Positions 36,442-47,801 are shown, counted from the stretch's first letter. The stretch: 64,000 bases of DNA from Marsupella aquatica (GCA_973895155.1 OZ316894.1:6324001-6388000), one strand, 5' to 3'. Numbers and translations: made by a program. Notes: generated by a model from the sequence alone, not told the origin.

Positions 36442-37092
36442 GATCCCCAATAGGCTTGGTTAAGCCGCTAAGACCTCTCTCAGCTCGACACATCCAACTC
36501 TCACTCCCCTGCTTACTTTCCTTCCTTTTGGTTGATGTGGGCACTCTTCACACAAGTTAATGCAACACACAAATAGCAAAATGACTCATTCTGACTGAGT
36601 CATACCATGCACTTGCCATACAAACAGTACATCTCATACACAAGTTCTACGAACTAAGCCGTGAGGCCAACTCTATTCAGCTCTTAGGCATGAGGAAACA
36701 TGAATATACACAAGGGTCACTGTATGACTAACCGAGAGCTTCTCGTACTACTTGATCCCAGCCCGGCTGGTGCAAACTAAAAACTTGCTAAAGAAGAGGC
36801 CCTGAGCTCCCCGCTGCCCAGGTACTTATCCTGGTAGTGGATCCGCCATTCTTTGCATCGTAAGCCTAATCTACCTAACAGTAATCTACTTGCCCGAATC
36901 TACCTATGTACAGCAAGGCAGGAGCACAAGTGTTGCTCCTACCAGTGGAACCGCAATCCCACTAAGCTAAGTGTCAGGGCCGCTCCTGGTTCTGATCCTA
37001 ATCCTAAACTTGGAGATCAGCGCCCGCCCTGCCCACTCACGCCTCCTCCCTCCACGTCCGCCCTCCCTAAAAGGAACGGCGCCCTTGCACCG

Positions 37093-40000
37093 TCACGACA
37101 CCGGTGGTGGATCCTTAATGGACGCCCCCAACGCTTCCTCCTCAGCCACTGCCGTAGGTTCATTCTCTGACAGATTACCTGCCCTTGACTGAGTCAACTC
37201 TCCATCGGCCTGACTGGGTCCACCATCGGCGTCGGCATCGGCTCGGGAACGGGTTACGGCCTCAGCCTCGGCTACGGTCTCCCCGGCCTGCTCAAGAGGC
37301 GGATCTGGGATACCGGCCTCATTACTGAGTAGTTCGGCTTGGGCCGCACCACCCCCACCTGTGATGATAGCGGGATCTATTGCCGTATTCATGCCGGAGG
37401 ATGGTGCTGGTTCTACCTCCTTGGTCACCACGGCTTGTGGAGTCGGATTACTCCTTGACCCTGAAGGTTTCCGCTTTTTCTTCTTTTCTGGTTCGGCAGC
37501 TGGTCCCTTCCCCTTCCCACTTACTTCCGGCACTGGTACAGGTGGTGCGGCTTTTTCTTCGGCCAGTACCACTCCTGGTAACTTGGTTGCCCCAATTGGA
37601 GTTGGGCCTGATGAAGATAAGCACTTAAATACTGCGGCTTGTTTCTTCAGCCACTCCGTTTGGTTGCCGGCCCGCCGCTGGAGGTTCTCCATCTTCCTCG
37701 TGATTTCCTCCAACTCCTCCTGGGTCTCATCCAGGTCCTTGTGTGCCTCCTCTAGTTCCTTCTGGGCTTCCTCCCGTTCTTGTTTCAAGGTAGTCCTCTC
37801 CTCCCGGGTTGCTCTTAGCTCCTTGTCGAGCTCTGCAATGATGACAGACTCCATCTGGTTCATCTTGGCGTAAGTCTGTTCGAGCATCTCGTCCTTCTCC
37901 CTTAGGTCGGCCTTGAAGCTGGCCGTCAGGGACGCAAGCTCCTGCTGCAGCACCATAATCCCTTGATAGGATTTCCCTAACTCGGCCTCCTTCTGCTCAA
38001 GGGCTCCGCGGATTTTCTCGAGCTCCCCCTTCAACGCCCATTCCTTTCTTTGGGTCTCCGCCATGGCCCGGCTGTTGGCTGTTATGTGGGCCTCCTCTGT
38101 ATTCTTCAGCTCTTGCTTCCACTTCTCCCTCTCTTTGATCGTGTCGGCCAACTCTCCCTGCGTCTGAGTCAGTTTATCCTTGATATTCTGATTATCAGCC
38201 TGCGCGGTGTCCAACTGCCCCTGCATGATGTTCAGCTCATGTCGTTTAATCCGCAGTTCATCTTGGGATTTCTTGGCCGCCCTTAGATCTTCAATCTCGG
38301 CTTCCATCCTCCTAAGCCGTCGAATGACCTCGTCCTTCTTGCTTCTCTCTAAAGCCACCGCTTCTTCTAATTGGTGCTTCTCCAACTGCTCCCTATGGAA
38401 AAAGGGTCCTACCTCCAACTCCTCTCCAAAGATGCCGAGTGCAAGTTCCCCACACATCTCACCATACTCCATGGCTCTATTCTTAGCGTAGGTGGAGTAA
38501 GTAGAAGTGATCGGCATCGCCCATCGCGGCCTCTGCTCCCAACCCGTCTTGCGGATCTCTTCAATCGTGGCTAGAGGTTTGCTTCCTTTTTTGGCTAGCC
38601 GCCTGATGTCCTCCGGCCAATCTCCTCCTGGTAAATCCTTTTCCCTAGCCAGGGCTGCCTCCTCTTCCTGCTTGATTCGCTCCTGAAATTCCTGCACCGT
38701 CTGTTTTATGCCGTCGAAGCTCGGGGGAGCAACATCTGGTGGGGGAGACTCAGGGCTACTCTGCTGGTTGGGGTCCCCTCGCACTACCCTTGGAAGTGTG
38801 GGGACAAACCGGCCACAGGTCCTTACTCCTGGGACGTGATGGTCCGACCCATAGCCGGAATTATCATGGCTGCAATCCTCCACTGCCTCCTCTACTTCTT
38901 GGCCGTCCAGCTTCTCCCTCTCCTCTTCGTCGGTAGGAGCTTCAGGCAATTCTGCCTCAGATTCGGAGCTTGAGATTCCCACATACATTCGAACACCTGG
39001 CTTGGATTCAGGCCTGATTCTCTCCTTGTCTCCAGCAAAGGGGTTTTCTCTTGTGAGCCGGTGTAGGCCTACCTCTGTAGTAGTGTCCTGCATTGTTGCC
39101 GTTGCCGTTGTTGTTGCCGATGCCGATTTCTTTTCTTTCTCCAGTAGTTTCAGCAGACTCTGCATGCCTGGTTGCTGCATCGGCAAGTCCTCCTTCCTGG
39201 GCCTAAACACCTGCTCGATCGTAGGGCTAATAGGTGGTTGAGGCTTCTCAGCCAACGGCCTCGGCGTTGGAGCTTCCTCGGGTGCCCTTACCTGCAGGGG
39301 AAGTACCGGGGCAAAAGTCTGACCTCTGGCATACCGGCACAACAGCGGCATGTGATAGCCAAGCCGCGACACGCTTCCCATGCCGATTACCTGCTGCTCC
39401 TCCTTTAAGATCTTCTTCAATTGGTTGAGGAGGTACCCGTTGTAGTCCCGGCTTGGGTCTGGCCTTTCTGCCAGATAGAGCTGTGCCTTGCCGATCTCTG
39501 CCCTCGGCAAGTTACAATGCATGGTCACCCGCAAGAAGTCGATCATCTCTCCTATGTGCGGGTTGGTGCAGGTGTTCCGGAAGAAGCCATTCTTCGTTGA
39601 TGGCCCGGGGAACGACCGGAACTCCTTGTCAGGCAAGGTCTTCCTGGTATCAACTTTGGTCTTATTGCCTATCGGCAAGCCAAACACTTCGGCAATTACC
39701 TTGGGAGTAAGATAGAAATCCTTCCCATATATCCTCGTGCAATTGGTCTCGGGTTCCCATGACCCCACGAATTCTAATAGGTCTGACTCCGGTACCTCCG
39801 GCTTCAGCCATGGTAATCTTACAAAGGCCTCTAAGCTGGATCCGGCCATGAAGCCTTGGTACTTCTTGGTCTGCATGGCCGTGAAGCATGCATCCTCCTC
39901 CCGTGCAAAATGTAGTTGCACCTCCACCGGTAGGGTTGCCGCCCAGCCCTTCCAGGTGTCATTCCTGGTTGGAATGGCCTTGATGGGATCGACCTCCTCC

Positions 40001-40728
40001 TCTTCGGCTTCTCCCTGCCTCCTGCTCTGCTGCTCGGCTGGCTTCTTTGGTGCCGCCGACCTCGTTCTTTTTGCCGGGGTGGCTTCATCGTTGATGGCTC
40101 CCTTCCTCTTCATCTCTGCTGCCGTGGAGGTTTCTCCTAGCACCGTTGCCTGGGTCCACCTTTCCGTGCTACCCTTTAATTCCCAGTGTATGTCGTTGCA
40201 GTTCTTGATGGCCTCTCGGATGCCGACGACGCTGTCTTTGCAAAACAGAAGATCGTCGAGTTGATTGGAAGTAGGCGTCCACAAGAACTCGTCCTTGATG
40301 AGTTCGCCTCCTAAGAAAGCCGTCTTCTGCAGCTCCCACAATCGAGCGAGCTCCTACCGTTCTTGAGCTGCCCTTTCTGATTCCTCGTCCTCGTAAGTCT
40401 TGATGTACTCAGTTGCCCGTTCGAACAGGCATCCCTAGAAATGTGCCGCTTGATTGACGTTGCTCATACCCTCCTTAGGTCGATCGTCGGTATCTACTCT
40501 CTCCTCGAGTGCTTGCCTAAGCAGCTGACAGTAGTTGGCCTCCCGTAGTCGTCTGCCTAGTTCGTGCTCGCAAATGAGCCACCATCTCCTGCAAGCGCTC
40601 CTTACCCCTCTCCTCTGCCGGTCCTTCTTCCCGTTGATCCTTCCTAGCCGCCGAAGCTTAACGCGCCCTAACCCTAATCGAGTTTTCACCCTCAGCGTCC
40701 TTACCTCCGGCCTCGGCCCGGGTTCCAT
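37093..40728 (-). pseudogene. LTR-encoded protein: plant-mobile-domain-like block plus coiled coil, two nonsense codons
   Basis: The ATG is at 40728 (MEPGPRPEVRTL), about 20 bp after a TATAAA (minus strand, near 40750). The frame runs to a stop at 37093 with only two breaks, TAG at 40435-40437 and TAG at 40354-40356; the rest, 1082 codons, is open. The N-terminal part is basic. A globular block follows: WKGWAATLPVEVQLHFARE, then EAFVRLPWLKPEVPESDLLE and YLTPKVIAEVFGLPIGN. This aligns in pattern with the 53114-55756 protein (LASLPW...MSLTEERLKMIFGLPKGD). A Pro/Glu-rich linker and about 250 residues of heptad-rich coiled coil (for example EELEEAHKDLDETQEELEEI), then a disordered tail, complete it. 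The LTxxxxxxxFGLP pattern resembles plant mobile domains. Function unknown. Confidence 0.78.
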
Positions 40729-40848
40729 GGTTGCCCCTAATGGTTTATATTTTCCTTGTTTTGTCCCTATACTAAGGTGTTCCTAGGGTGCCTTCCTGCT
40801 TTACCTACTTAACTGGCCGAGTGATTCCTGTCTAGGCATCACACCTGA

Positions 40849-41387
40849 CAATACAAGGACAACAAAATTCCTGCTTTTTGAGTTGATCTGGCCCACTGGT
40901 GCTCAGGTCCGATTTTGATAGGTACAAGGGATATGTGAACAATACGTACTAGGCACCTGCACGGATGAAGGACATTGTTTGAATATATACTACAAAATCC
41001 ATATCGAAGGTGAAATGAAGTGCAACCAACTTGTCATGGCACATACATATTTTTTTGTAAAGGAGGATACGTTCAATGACAAACTTATAGGGCAATTTGA
41101 TTAATTGCATGCCTGATAATTTATACGCTTACAACTTAGAAGTCCTGTTTTAATTTAGCAGTCTAATGAAAGTGTTTATGAAAATGACCACTCAGCCTAA
41201 ATACTTCCAAGAAGGCTTGTAAGGATAAGTTTTTATAGGCATGTACCCAGCCACTGACGCCAGAGCACAAGATAAGTGCTGCCTATATAAACTCGCCTAC
41301 CCAACTCCTTTTCAAAATTGGAATCTCTGCAATCTCAAAAAATAGTACATCCACATCAGGTGCACTGTGCATGTACAATGTTCAGCT
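40849..41387. other. CACTA internal spacer, no gene seen
   Basis: AT-rich sequence between the nested solo LTR and the EDM2-like gene. No open frame with family motifs. Confidence 0.6.
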
Positions 41388-42068
41388 TCATAGCCAAGAT
41401 ATGTGATCTCTCACAGGAGTGCGCGAGGTAGGATCAATGGCATGGCGATGACAATAAAATATCCATCGATCAACACCATGTGCAGAGTGATCATAGATTT
41501 CTCTATCACAAGCATAACCCTCTGCTTGACGATCTTTCAAGAAATGATAGTGCCACATGGTGGGACACCTAGCACAGTGGACTATGTCAGTCCAGTACTC
41601 ATGATCATGCTCACCACATGCCTTGCACCTATGAAGTGGGCAAGTTGTGGCATGAGCAGGCAAACACTCAAAACAGAAAAATCTCACACAAAAACGGTCT
41701 GGACATTTCCTAACATTTGCTACAGCATCAACAAAGCCCTCATAGGACCCCAACTTCCCACACTGTGCACACTTAGCCTGCTTCTCCAAACAATCAGTGC
41801 ACATCCAGTCTCCCTGGTGTGTTGACGGGAGGCCCACCCCTGGACAGTTGTTTTCTGCAGCAAGGTCAGACTCCGGGTTGAGGTGGAAATGCCTCATGCA
41901 AGGGCCCTCACAAATGACCAGGCCCCCACCATTGTCACAAATGGCACAACAATGAGCTGCCTTCTGGAAAATCTGACTTGCAGAGAAGTTAGTAGCATCT
42001 GCCCCAAGTACACCTGTGTTTCTCACCTCTGTCACACGCTTTTTGGCTTGAATTTTAGGTCGTGCCAT
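41388..42068 (-). CDS. EDM2-like PHD/extended-PHD protein carried by the CACTA element
   Basis: An intact 226-residue frame from ATG at 42068. PHD 1: CCAICDNGGGLVICEGPCMR, then RHFH and WMCTDC (residues about 39-98). An extended PHD follows: CAQCGKLGS, CPDRFCVRFFCFECL, CPLHRCKACGEHDHEYW, VHCARCPTMWHYHFL. The last part, FYCHRHAIDPTSRTPVRDH, closely fits the end of the PHD module in land-plant EDM2 (family pattern YCxxHxIDxxxxTPxRDH). EDM2 reads histone H3 marks and controls use of transposon-containing introns and heterochromatin. The C-terminal half of EDM2 is absent, so this would be a stand-alone reader module. All metal ligands I can identify are present and there is no disabling change. 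It lies within the CACTA ends, on the same strand as the transposase. The family call is from memory of conserved motifs. Confidence 0.85.
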   Translation of the reverse strand: MARPKIQAKKRVTEVRNTGVLGADATNFSASQIFQKAAHCCAICDNGGGLVICEGPCMRHFHLNPESDLAAENNCPGVGLPSTHQGDWMCTDCLEKQAKCAQCGKLGSYEGFVDAVANVRKCPDRFCVRFFCFECLPAHATTCPLHRCKACGEHDHEYWTDIVHCARCPTMWHYHFLKDRQAEGYACDREIYDHSAHGVDRWIFYCHRHAIDPTSRTPVRDHISWL

Positions 42069-42793
42069 GCCTGCGCATGAGATAGACTCTACTGTTTAGC
42101 AGATTGCACAGAAAGTAATATATATTTAGCATTTAAGGTACAAAGGCATTTAGATAGACTCTACAATTTAACAGACTGCACAGAAAGTAAAATATATTTA
42201 GCATTTAAGGTACAAAGGCATTTGCTACTGCAATGAATTGGAATGGCCACACAAGGATGCAGAGCAGACATACTTTTGGTATGTTGAGCCCACACACAAA
42301 CCTGATCCCCTAATACAATTGCTCCACCAAAACCTCAATTTTAATTGTGGCTATGATTCACCAAAGGAGATCTACAACAACATTTCATGCATTTGAATCA
42401 CATACAATAGTCGTGACATGTAAAACAGGCATTCTTCGAAGAGGATTGGTATGAAGCAGTGTCATAAGGGTTGAAATTTATACATCCTAAATAGGCTATG
42501 ATAGTGGCTGAGACAAATAAGTGATGCATAAATCACATTTTACAGGTTATCACATGGCCCATTAATTCATTGAACGTTGCAATGTTCACCAGGTTAAAGC
42601 AGTCATGAAAGCAGTCTTTCAATAGACTTTTATGCGAGTTTGCTAGCCTCTTAAATTAGGATATTTTGCTTAGTGCAGGCATAATAGGATAAGTTATATA
42701 CTGTTGACCCTAAACCCTGGACCCAAAATTGCTCATACATCAAAAGTTTAAGTAAATATCCTCTATGTTGAAGTGAGAGTGTTAAGCTATAGG
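42069..42793. other. CACTA internal spacer with a short duplication
   Basis: A block of about 60 bp (AGTAAWATATATTTAGCATTTAAGG and flanks) occurs twice, near 42110 and 42185. No gene seen. Confidence 0.65.
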
Positions 42794-43683
42794 TCAATGG
42801 TATCTGGTCTGTGCATGCGGTGTGACAAGTGGTCCTCTAGAGCATATGATCCAAACATGTGTAGACACCAAAGTCACCGGTGGTGGGGTCTGGGAGGGCA
42901 GGACAAGTGACATCACCAGGCACACTGCAGGATGGCGAGTGGTTCTAGATGATACATTGTGCTCTGTGCAAAAATCGGCATCCAAGAGAACGGTCATCCA
43001 ATTCTGGGCCAGAAGCCCTACAGGCAGGACAGTCATATTGGCAACTGTGTACAAACCCTTGGCACCTAATTTGTGGCGGGTCATGTACAAGAGACACAAA
43101 TACCAAGGATGTCGGGAAAGGTACTGAAGCAGGTAGAGGCTGGCTGTAGTTGTTCCTGGAAACAACAGGGTACTCAAAGTACCATGCAGACTGGGCTGGA
43201 AGGATCCCAAGTCTGACATACTCAAGGCGCAACATCTCTGCCTTGCGTGCAAGTCGCACATGTTCAGCGTTGCGGGTCCTCACCATAAGTGTTGCTTTCG
43301 TTGTGATGTCCTCTGTTCACGTCCTTTGATGAGCAAGGTGAGCAGGAGGTCGACTTGCCTCGCCAACAGTAACCACCTAAACTAATCAGTTCCCACTCAT
43401 TGTCTTGGTTCCAACTACAGGTCATAGTATACACATAGCATGAAACGTGCATAGTACATATTTGATTCTGAGTTTATGAGTTTCCTAAGACAAAGAGCTT
43501 GGTGATAAACCCATATTCTTGACGGACATGTATATCAATCGTATTAAATCCTGTTTTTTCATCCAGAAAGACCGAAAGTCTCACCTTGCAGGTTGCAGCA
43601 GAGAGAAAATTCACTGGTTGTCGTGTTGTGCAAGTGAACCTCCACTGATGCCCCCGATGTAGCCCCTCAGATGCAGGTGACAC
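42794..43683 (-). other. possible cargo gene fragments, unrecognised
   Basis: Minus-strand open segments at 43286-42945 (ARKAEMLRLEYVRLGILPAQ, then SAWYFEYPVVSRNNYS), 43261-42794, 43452-43264 and 43683-43474 (GHQWRFTCTT, AATCKVRLSVFLDEKTGFN) are longer than the AT content would favour. They overlap in different frames, and I cannot assign a family. They may be exons of captured genes. No confident model is possible. Confidence 0.3.
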
Positions 43684-44294
43684 TTACCAACTCCCAAGTT
43701 GCCTGGTCTAACAGAAAATGCTTATATCTTCAGAACTTTATAGAGCAAGTACATGATCACATACTTCTGGATCTATTCATATTTGGAACTCTTGCCAACT
43801 ACAACTCCCATTATGCACAAGCTCACATCAACAGAGAAAGATATAGAATGCATACTTACTATGGCTCTAAGCACCTTCACTACCTTGTTGAACCCAGTCC
43901 TGAAGTCTTTTCAGCGTGTTTGTTGTGCTATCTCCTTTGGCACCCAACACCTTAGTCCTTGATGTAACAGAATGCGATTTTACAAGTTAGATGCTTTGGA
44001 ACCTTCTATGGTCTTAGCTGAATTGATGTCATCGTAAGTGGTGAAAGACAAGGAAGACGAAAGCTGGTTGAAGAGCTGTGGACAACACACTAGCATGAAG
44101 TGCTTCAACCAATCCACTGCCAAACGGAACTCTTACACAGTCACATTCTTTCAGTAAACAGAAACTCAGTCAAACTTCATAATCAAAGTACAGACTCTGA
44201 AGGACCAAAGGAGGATGTTGTGAGTTTCTCTGTTGTTTAATGTGTTACCCTTCTAGTTTTGAAGTTAGCAAATGCTAAATAATGTGTCTATCAG

Positions 44295-44636
44295 ATCTTC
44301 GAAAAGAAGCCCACCACAATTAAGAACTTCGGTATCTGGGTGAGGTATCAGAGTCGTACAGGTTATCCCAACATATACAAGAAATATTGTGATACCACAT
44401 TGAACATCGCTGTAGAGCAGATGTATGATGAGATGGCTTCTTGTCATAGAGTTTGGTTCCCTTGCATCCAGATCATCAAGACTACGACAGTCCCTGTCTC
44501 TTTGTGCAAGCGAGAAAGTACCAAGCAGTTCCATGATTCAAAGATCAAGTTCCCCTTGATGTACCGCAAGATTCAACCTCCATCGCGAAAGCTAAAGACG
44601 ACTTACAAGGCCACCAAGCCCAACACATTTGTTTGA
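44295..44636 (+). pseudogene. RPL18A: last exon of ribosomal protein eL20 (RPL18A) captured in the CACTA element
   Basis: The frame [90 protein letters not shown] then a stop is the C-terminal two thirds of cytosolic large-subunit protein eL20. It is uninterrupted. Just upstream is TGCTAAATAATGTGTCTATCAG, a branch-point and acceptor-like sequence ending at 44294. The expected preceding exon (ending at a VLAINE-type segment) is not found in 43700-44294. The fragment therefore came as genomic DNA with part of an intron, not from an mRNA copy. It is opposite in strand to the transposase genes. Substitutions against the family pattern (for example Cys and Trp for conserved Arg) suggest relaxed selection. 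Confidence 0.88.
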
Positions 44637-44779
44637 GTAGTGCGGGTGCAGGTTCCCAATTTTGAAACAATTTGGCTCATTTTATGTCCCGAGGGACTCC
44701 AGGAGTTTATGTATTGAGTTTCTAGGTTAGGATGCTTAATATAAGGAAATTCAATTTTCACTTCGTTCCCAGCTTCTAC

Positions 44780-44855
44780 TAATTGAATATACACGAGATG
44801 GAAGCAAGAAGATAAGCCACAATCTAGCATCTTAGCCAAACACATTCGTCCCGAC
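44780..44855. repeat. direct repeat inside CACTA element, copy 1
   Basis: ATATACACGAG, GAAGCAAGAAGA, CACAATCTAGCATCTT and CCAAACACATTC occur here and again at 46010-46080, in the same order and spacing, with a few substitutions. Confidence 0.85.
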
Positions 44856-46009
44856 AAAGCAAAACTACAATCACACAGTGCGAGTTGTGTCTGCACCGGC
44901 ACCCCCAGTGAGACTGATCAGCATTTGGACTGCATCATTGTCTAGAGCTAGCAGTGGAAGGAATCAACATAGCTAGCAGTGGAAGGTGCAATGGAGATAG
45001 CATGGGGACAGGGAAGGAAATGCAGGTTCCTTAAGCATAAATTTCCAAAAATGGAACAACAGGAAATGAAGAATAGGCACTGAAGCGGTCAACTAGACAA
45101 ACGTTGTAACAAGGCAGCAAGCATTGGATTAAGAAGAAGCAAGGTTTCATCAGCAGAAGCAAGGTTTCATCAACAATGGCATTGTGAGACAAACCACTCC
45201 TTACAAATTTCTACAGACATCCTCCCCACTTGCAGCTTCTCGGCCAGGCTGGATTTCTTGTAAGACAGGTTTCTTGTAAGAAAGATTTCTTGTTTGGTGA
45301 GGAAAGATCAAAAAGCAACTGATCAATACCTTCTTGTCATCTAGAAGAGCTGGATGCAGCCCTGTCTCACATTTAATGTTAAACTGAATGAAAGACATTA
45401 TGCGCATGCACAAAAGAAAGACATGAATATAATTAAGGTACGTTTTAAGGAGCGGAGTCAGCAGTCAGACTTAGAAAGTTCAAATTGAAGCGCCATTAGT
45501 TTGGCGTGGTCAAGAGTAAATAAATGTTGGTCAGGGATACTCACCCCTTTTGAATGTATTACTGACTCAGCTAAGCCCAGCTAGACAGAAGTCACTCAGA
45601 CCCACAAAAAAGTGAAGATCCACCTCCAAGCCGGAGCTCTATCACTTCAGTAGAGCAGCTTCTGGACGGAACCAACTCTAATCAGCCCCACAGAACACAA
45701 ATGTTAAGGCTCCAAGTCAGAGCTCACTTCAGCCGAGGTGGACATCGAAGCTAGACCATTCAGTATAGGCAGTATGGAGCCTGAGACTACACTCATTGTT
45801 CAGAATTGAGGTGATGAAAGTGAGTTGGCATCAGTGGATACAATGAGAGGGGAACAAATTCTGACCAAATCGCACCTCTATAATCAGAGAGGTTCTATTT
45901 CCAGGGAACTCATTCATTGACCAGAGTAATATGGCCCACATTTAATTAGACTATGATAGACTCTTCCTCTACAGACTCAAACTCGAGGAACCCCCACGGA
46001 TGCCAGCAT

Positions 46010-46080
46010 ATACACGAGCTAGAAGCAAGAAGACAAGTCACAATCTAGCATCTTGGCCAAACACATTCTTCCTGGCGATA
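46010..46080. repeat. direct repeat inside CACTA element, copy 2
   Basis: Second copy of the 44780-44855 block, about 1.2 kb further on. Confidence 0.85.
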
Positions 46081-46344
46081 GTAACTGCAAGCAAGGGGGA
46101 GACAGGGAGAACAAGGAGAATAGGGAGGCAACTCACAATGGAGCTAGGTAGCTCATGATCAAGCAGCTTGCAATTGCAGCAACAGTAGTCTTAGCAGCAA
46201 GCGATTGAGCTCTAGGAAATGACAAACCCGCAGCTGAGTCCTCAACTGACAAAATGTTCGCCACTCGACCCTCCTTCCAACTGCAACCGCCAGATAGTAG
46301 GAATAAGATAGAGAGGTGCAGCCTTCTCAGTGATCCAATAGCAC

Positions 46345-46505
46345 CTCTCTTACCACCTCCGCTCTTAGCACATCCGCTCGCACCTCCACTCGCACCTCCG
46401 CTCTCAGCACCTCCTTTGGCACCTGAGCCGCTCTCAGCACCTCCGCTCGCACCACCTCCGCTCGCACCTGAGCCGCTCGCAGCACCTCTGCTCGCACCGC
46501 CGCCC
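46345..46505. repeat. GC-rich minisatellite, 12-15 bp units
   Basis: Imperfect repeats of CTCGCACCTCCG / CTCTCAGCACCTCC alternate with CACCTGAGCCG. Read on the minus strand they encode a Gly/Ala/Ser-only frame, which is a by-product. A related Cys/Leu-type GAGCTCCACTCC repeat follows to about 46600. Confidence 0.85.
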
Positions 46506-47640
46506 AAACTGAAGCTACGTAGCAATCCTCAGCAGTGTGTGACAGAAGCACTCCACTCCAGCTCCACTCCGCTCGAGCTCCACTCCAGCTGCTCTCCGCT
46601 CGTAGCTCCTCGGCCAGACCGGCGGCCAGAGCAGCTCCCAAATTGTAGCTCCTGCCCGCCAACAGCTCCTCCCAATCCTAGAGCTTGTCGTCCACTGCAG
46701 CTCACCTCTCCACTCCGCAAGCCGGTCGCCCTCTCAGCTTGAATGCTCTAGAGCTTTGAAGGTAAACCTTCAAGCTCCAAGCGCAAAACTCCCCTACGCG
46801 AAGGAACTGCCCCGATCGCGAAACACACTCCCCACTTCGTGAGACCGCGCACAATGTGACGACCTTCAGGCACGACGAATGTCCCCGTAATGGACAAGTG
46901 AGTTTTTCTGAAACAAAAACCTCCGAGTTCCCACGCACATTGAACTGAACTTTGCACTCTGCTGGCGTGTTTAAACCCTAAACAAAACCCGCGCACCCTA
47001 AACTCGTGTCCAAAGGCACACTCACGCACAAAGCATACCTTAACACTTAGTGACACTTAGTGAACCAAACCCAATGAGCCTCGACCACTTTGCGTTGACA
47101 TGAGCCGTTGATACACATGTTAGTACCCTAAAGCAAATTGGACACGACACTTTGTGAGCAAAGATTAAATGAACGCAACTGTAACCTCTTAGAACGCAAC
47201 TGTAAATTAACCCTTACACATGCCACTTAGGGAGGGTGGACAAAGAATGGGGGCCAGACACTACTTTAGCCCTGAATTGAAAATGATATCACCCCAATAT
47301 TCTTGTCAAAGTTGCCCATGAACTCTAAGGAATCCATTGAGCAACACAAGACTTACTATTATAGAGGCAAGTACTCCCATGCACGTTTAATTAGGCTAGG
47401 ATAACTACAATGCTCTTGACATGAAGACATTTAACTAGTTCTGCAACCCTAAACCCCCATTCCTTCTATGTGCACCTAGTGCTCCCGACTCCGCAAGTTG
47501 CAAGTCAAGGGTTGTAAATGGAACATTCCGTGATGTCTAGAGTGCATGTAATCCTTCTTGCACTCTATTTCAGAATGCCGTAATGGAGAGTAGCTTATTC
47601 AACTTACATATGACTGCCCTACTAGTGTTACAATTGCTAC

Positions 47641-47771
47641 TTTATCAGAAGTTGTTGGAATGACTTTCACAAATATCCCCCAAAAATCAGTTGATAAAAT
47701 GTAACAACAATGACTCCCCTAAACTTGGAGTCATGTATTTTTGAAAGTCTCCCTAAAGTCACAAAGCATAG
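47641..47771. promoter_or_regulatory. subterminal repeats of the CACTA element (right)
   Basis: ATGACTTTCAC, ATGACTCC, GGAGTCAT, AAAGTCTCC and AAAGTCACA lie within 130 bp of the end, mostly the inverse of the left-end GTGACT motifs. Confidence 0.6.
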
Positions 47772-47801
47772 GGTCTCAAAAGGGGACGTTTTCTTCTAGT
47801 G
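47772..47801. repeat. CACTA right terminal inverted repeat
   Basis: The end TTCTTCTAGTG pairs with the left end. GGTCTCA at 47772-47778 pairs with TGAGACC at positions 24-30 of the left end. It is followed by the TSD AGA. Confidence 0.9.

Larger units (their letters stand above)
36181..40843 (-). mobile_element. solo LTR (4.66 kb) of a gypsy-like family whose LTR contains a long ORF
   Basis: The insertion is flanked by a perfect 5-bp duplication CCTGA (36176-36180 and 40844-40848). On the minus strand it starts TGTGATGC and ends GCACCACA, the TG...CA with short inverted ends expected of an LTR. No gag, pol or second LTR lies inside. Almost the whole length is one reading frame (40728-37093) plus a 912-bp noncoding tail. 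The tail shares a hairpin and short motifs with the tail at 52214-53113 of the gypsy element. I read it as a solo LTR. A non-autonomous element with unrecognised LTRs is the alternative. Confidence 0.8.
44637..47640. other. CACTA internal 5' region, no recognised gene
   Basis: Apart from the direct repeat and the minisatellite no family is visible. It is the upstream side of all minus-strand genes of the element and may hold leader exons and promoter. This is not demonstrable here. Confidence 0.5.
26425..47801 (-). mobile_element. CACTA (En/Spm) DNA transposon, 21.4 kb, with cargo genes
   Basis: The left end is CACTAGAAGAA and the right end TTCTTCTAGTG, an 11-bp perfect TIR. Positions 24-30 of both ends also match (TGAGACC). 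The 3-bp TSD AGA flanks it (26422-26424 and 47802-47804), which is the CACTA signature. Inside, all on the minus strand, are tnp2-type and tnp1-type genes, plus a BRCT pseudogene and an EDM2-like gene. A plus-strand RPL18A exon is also present. A later solo LTR insertion occupies 36181-40843. Without it the element is about 16.7 kb. Terminal regions carry repeated GTGACT motifs. Transposase damage (see tnp2) suggests it now depends on other copies. Confidence 0.92.

Noticed and set aside
46133-46525. Gly/Ala/Ser-only frame on the minus strand
   Set aside because: A translation of the GC-rich minisatellite; no domain and no plausible start context.
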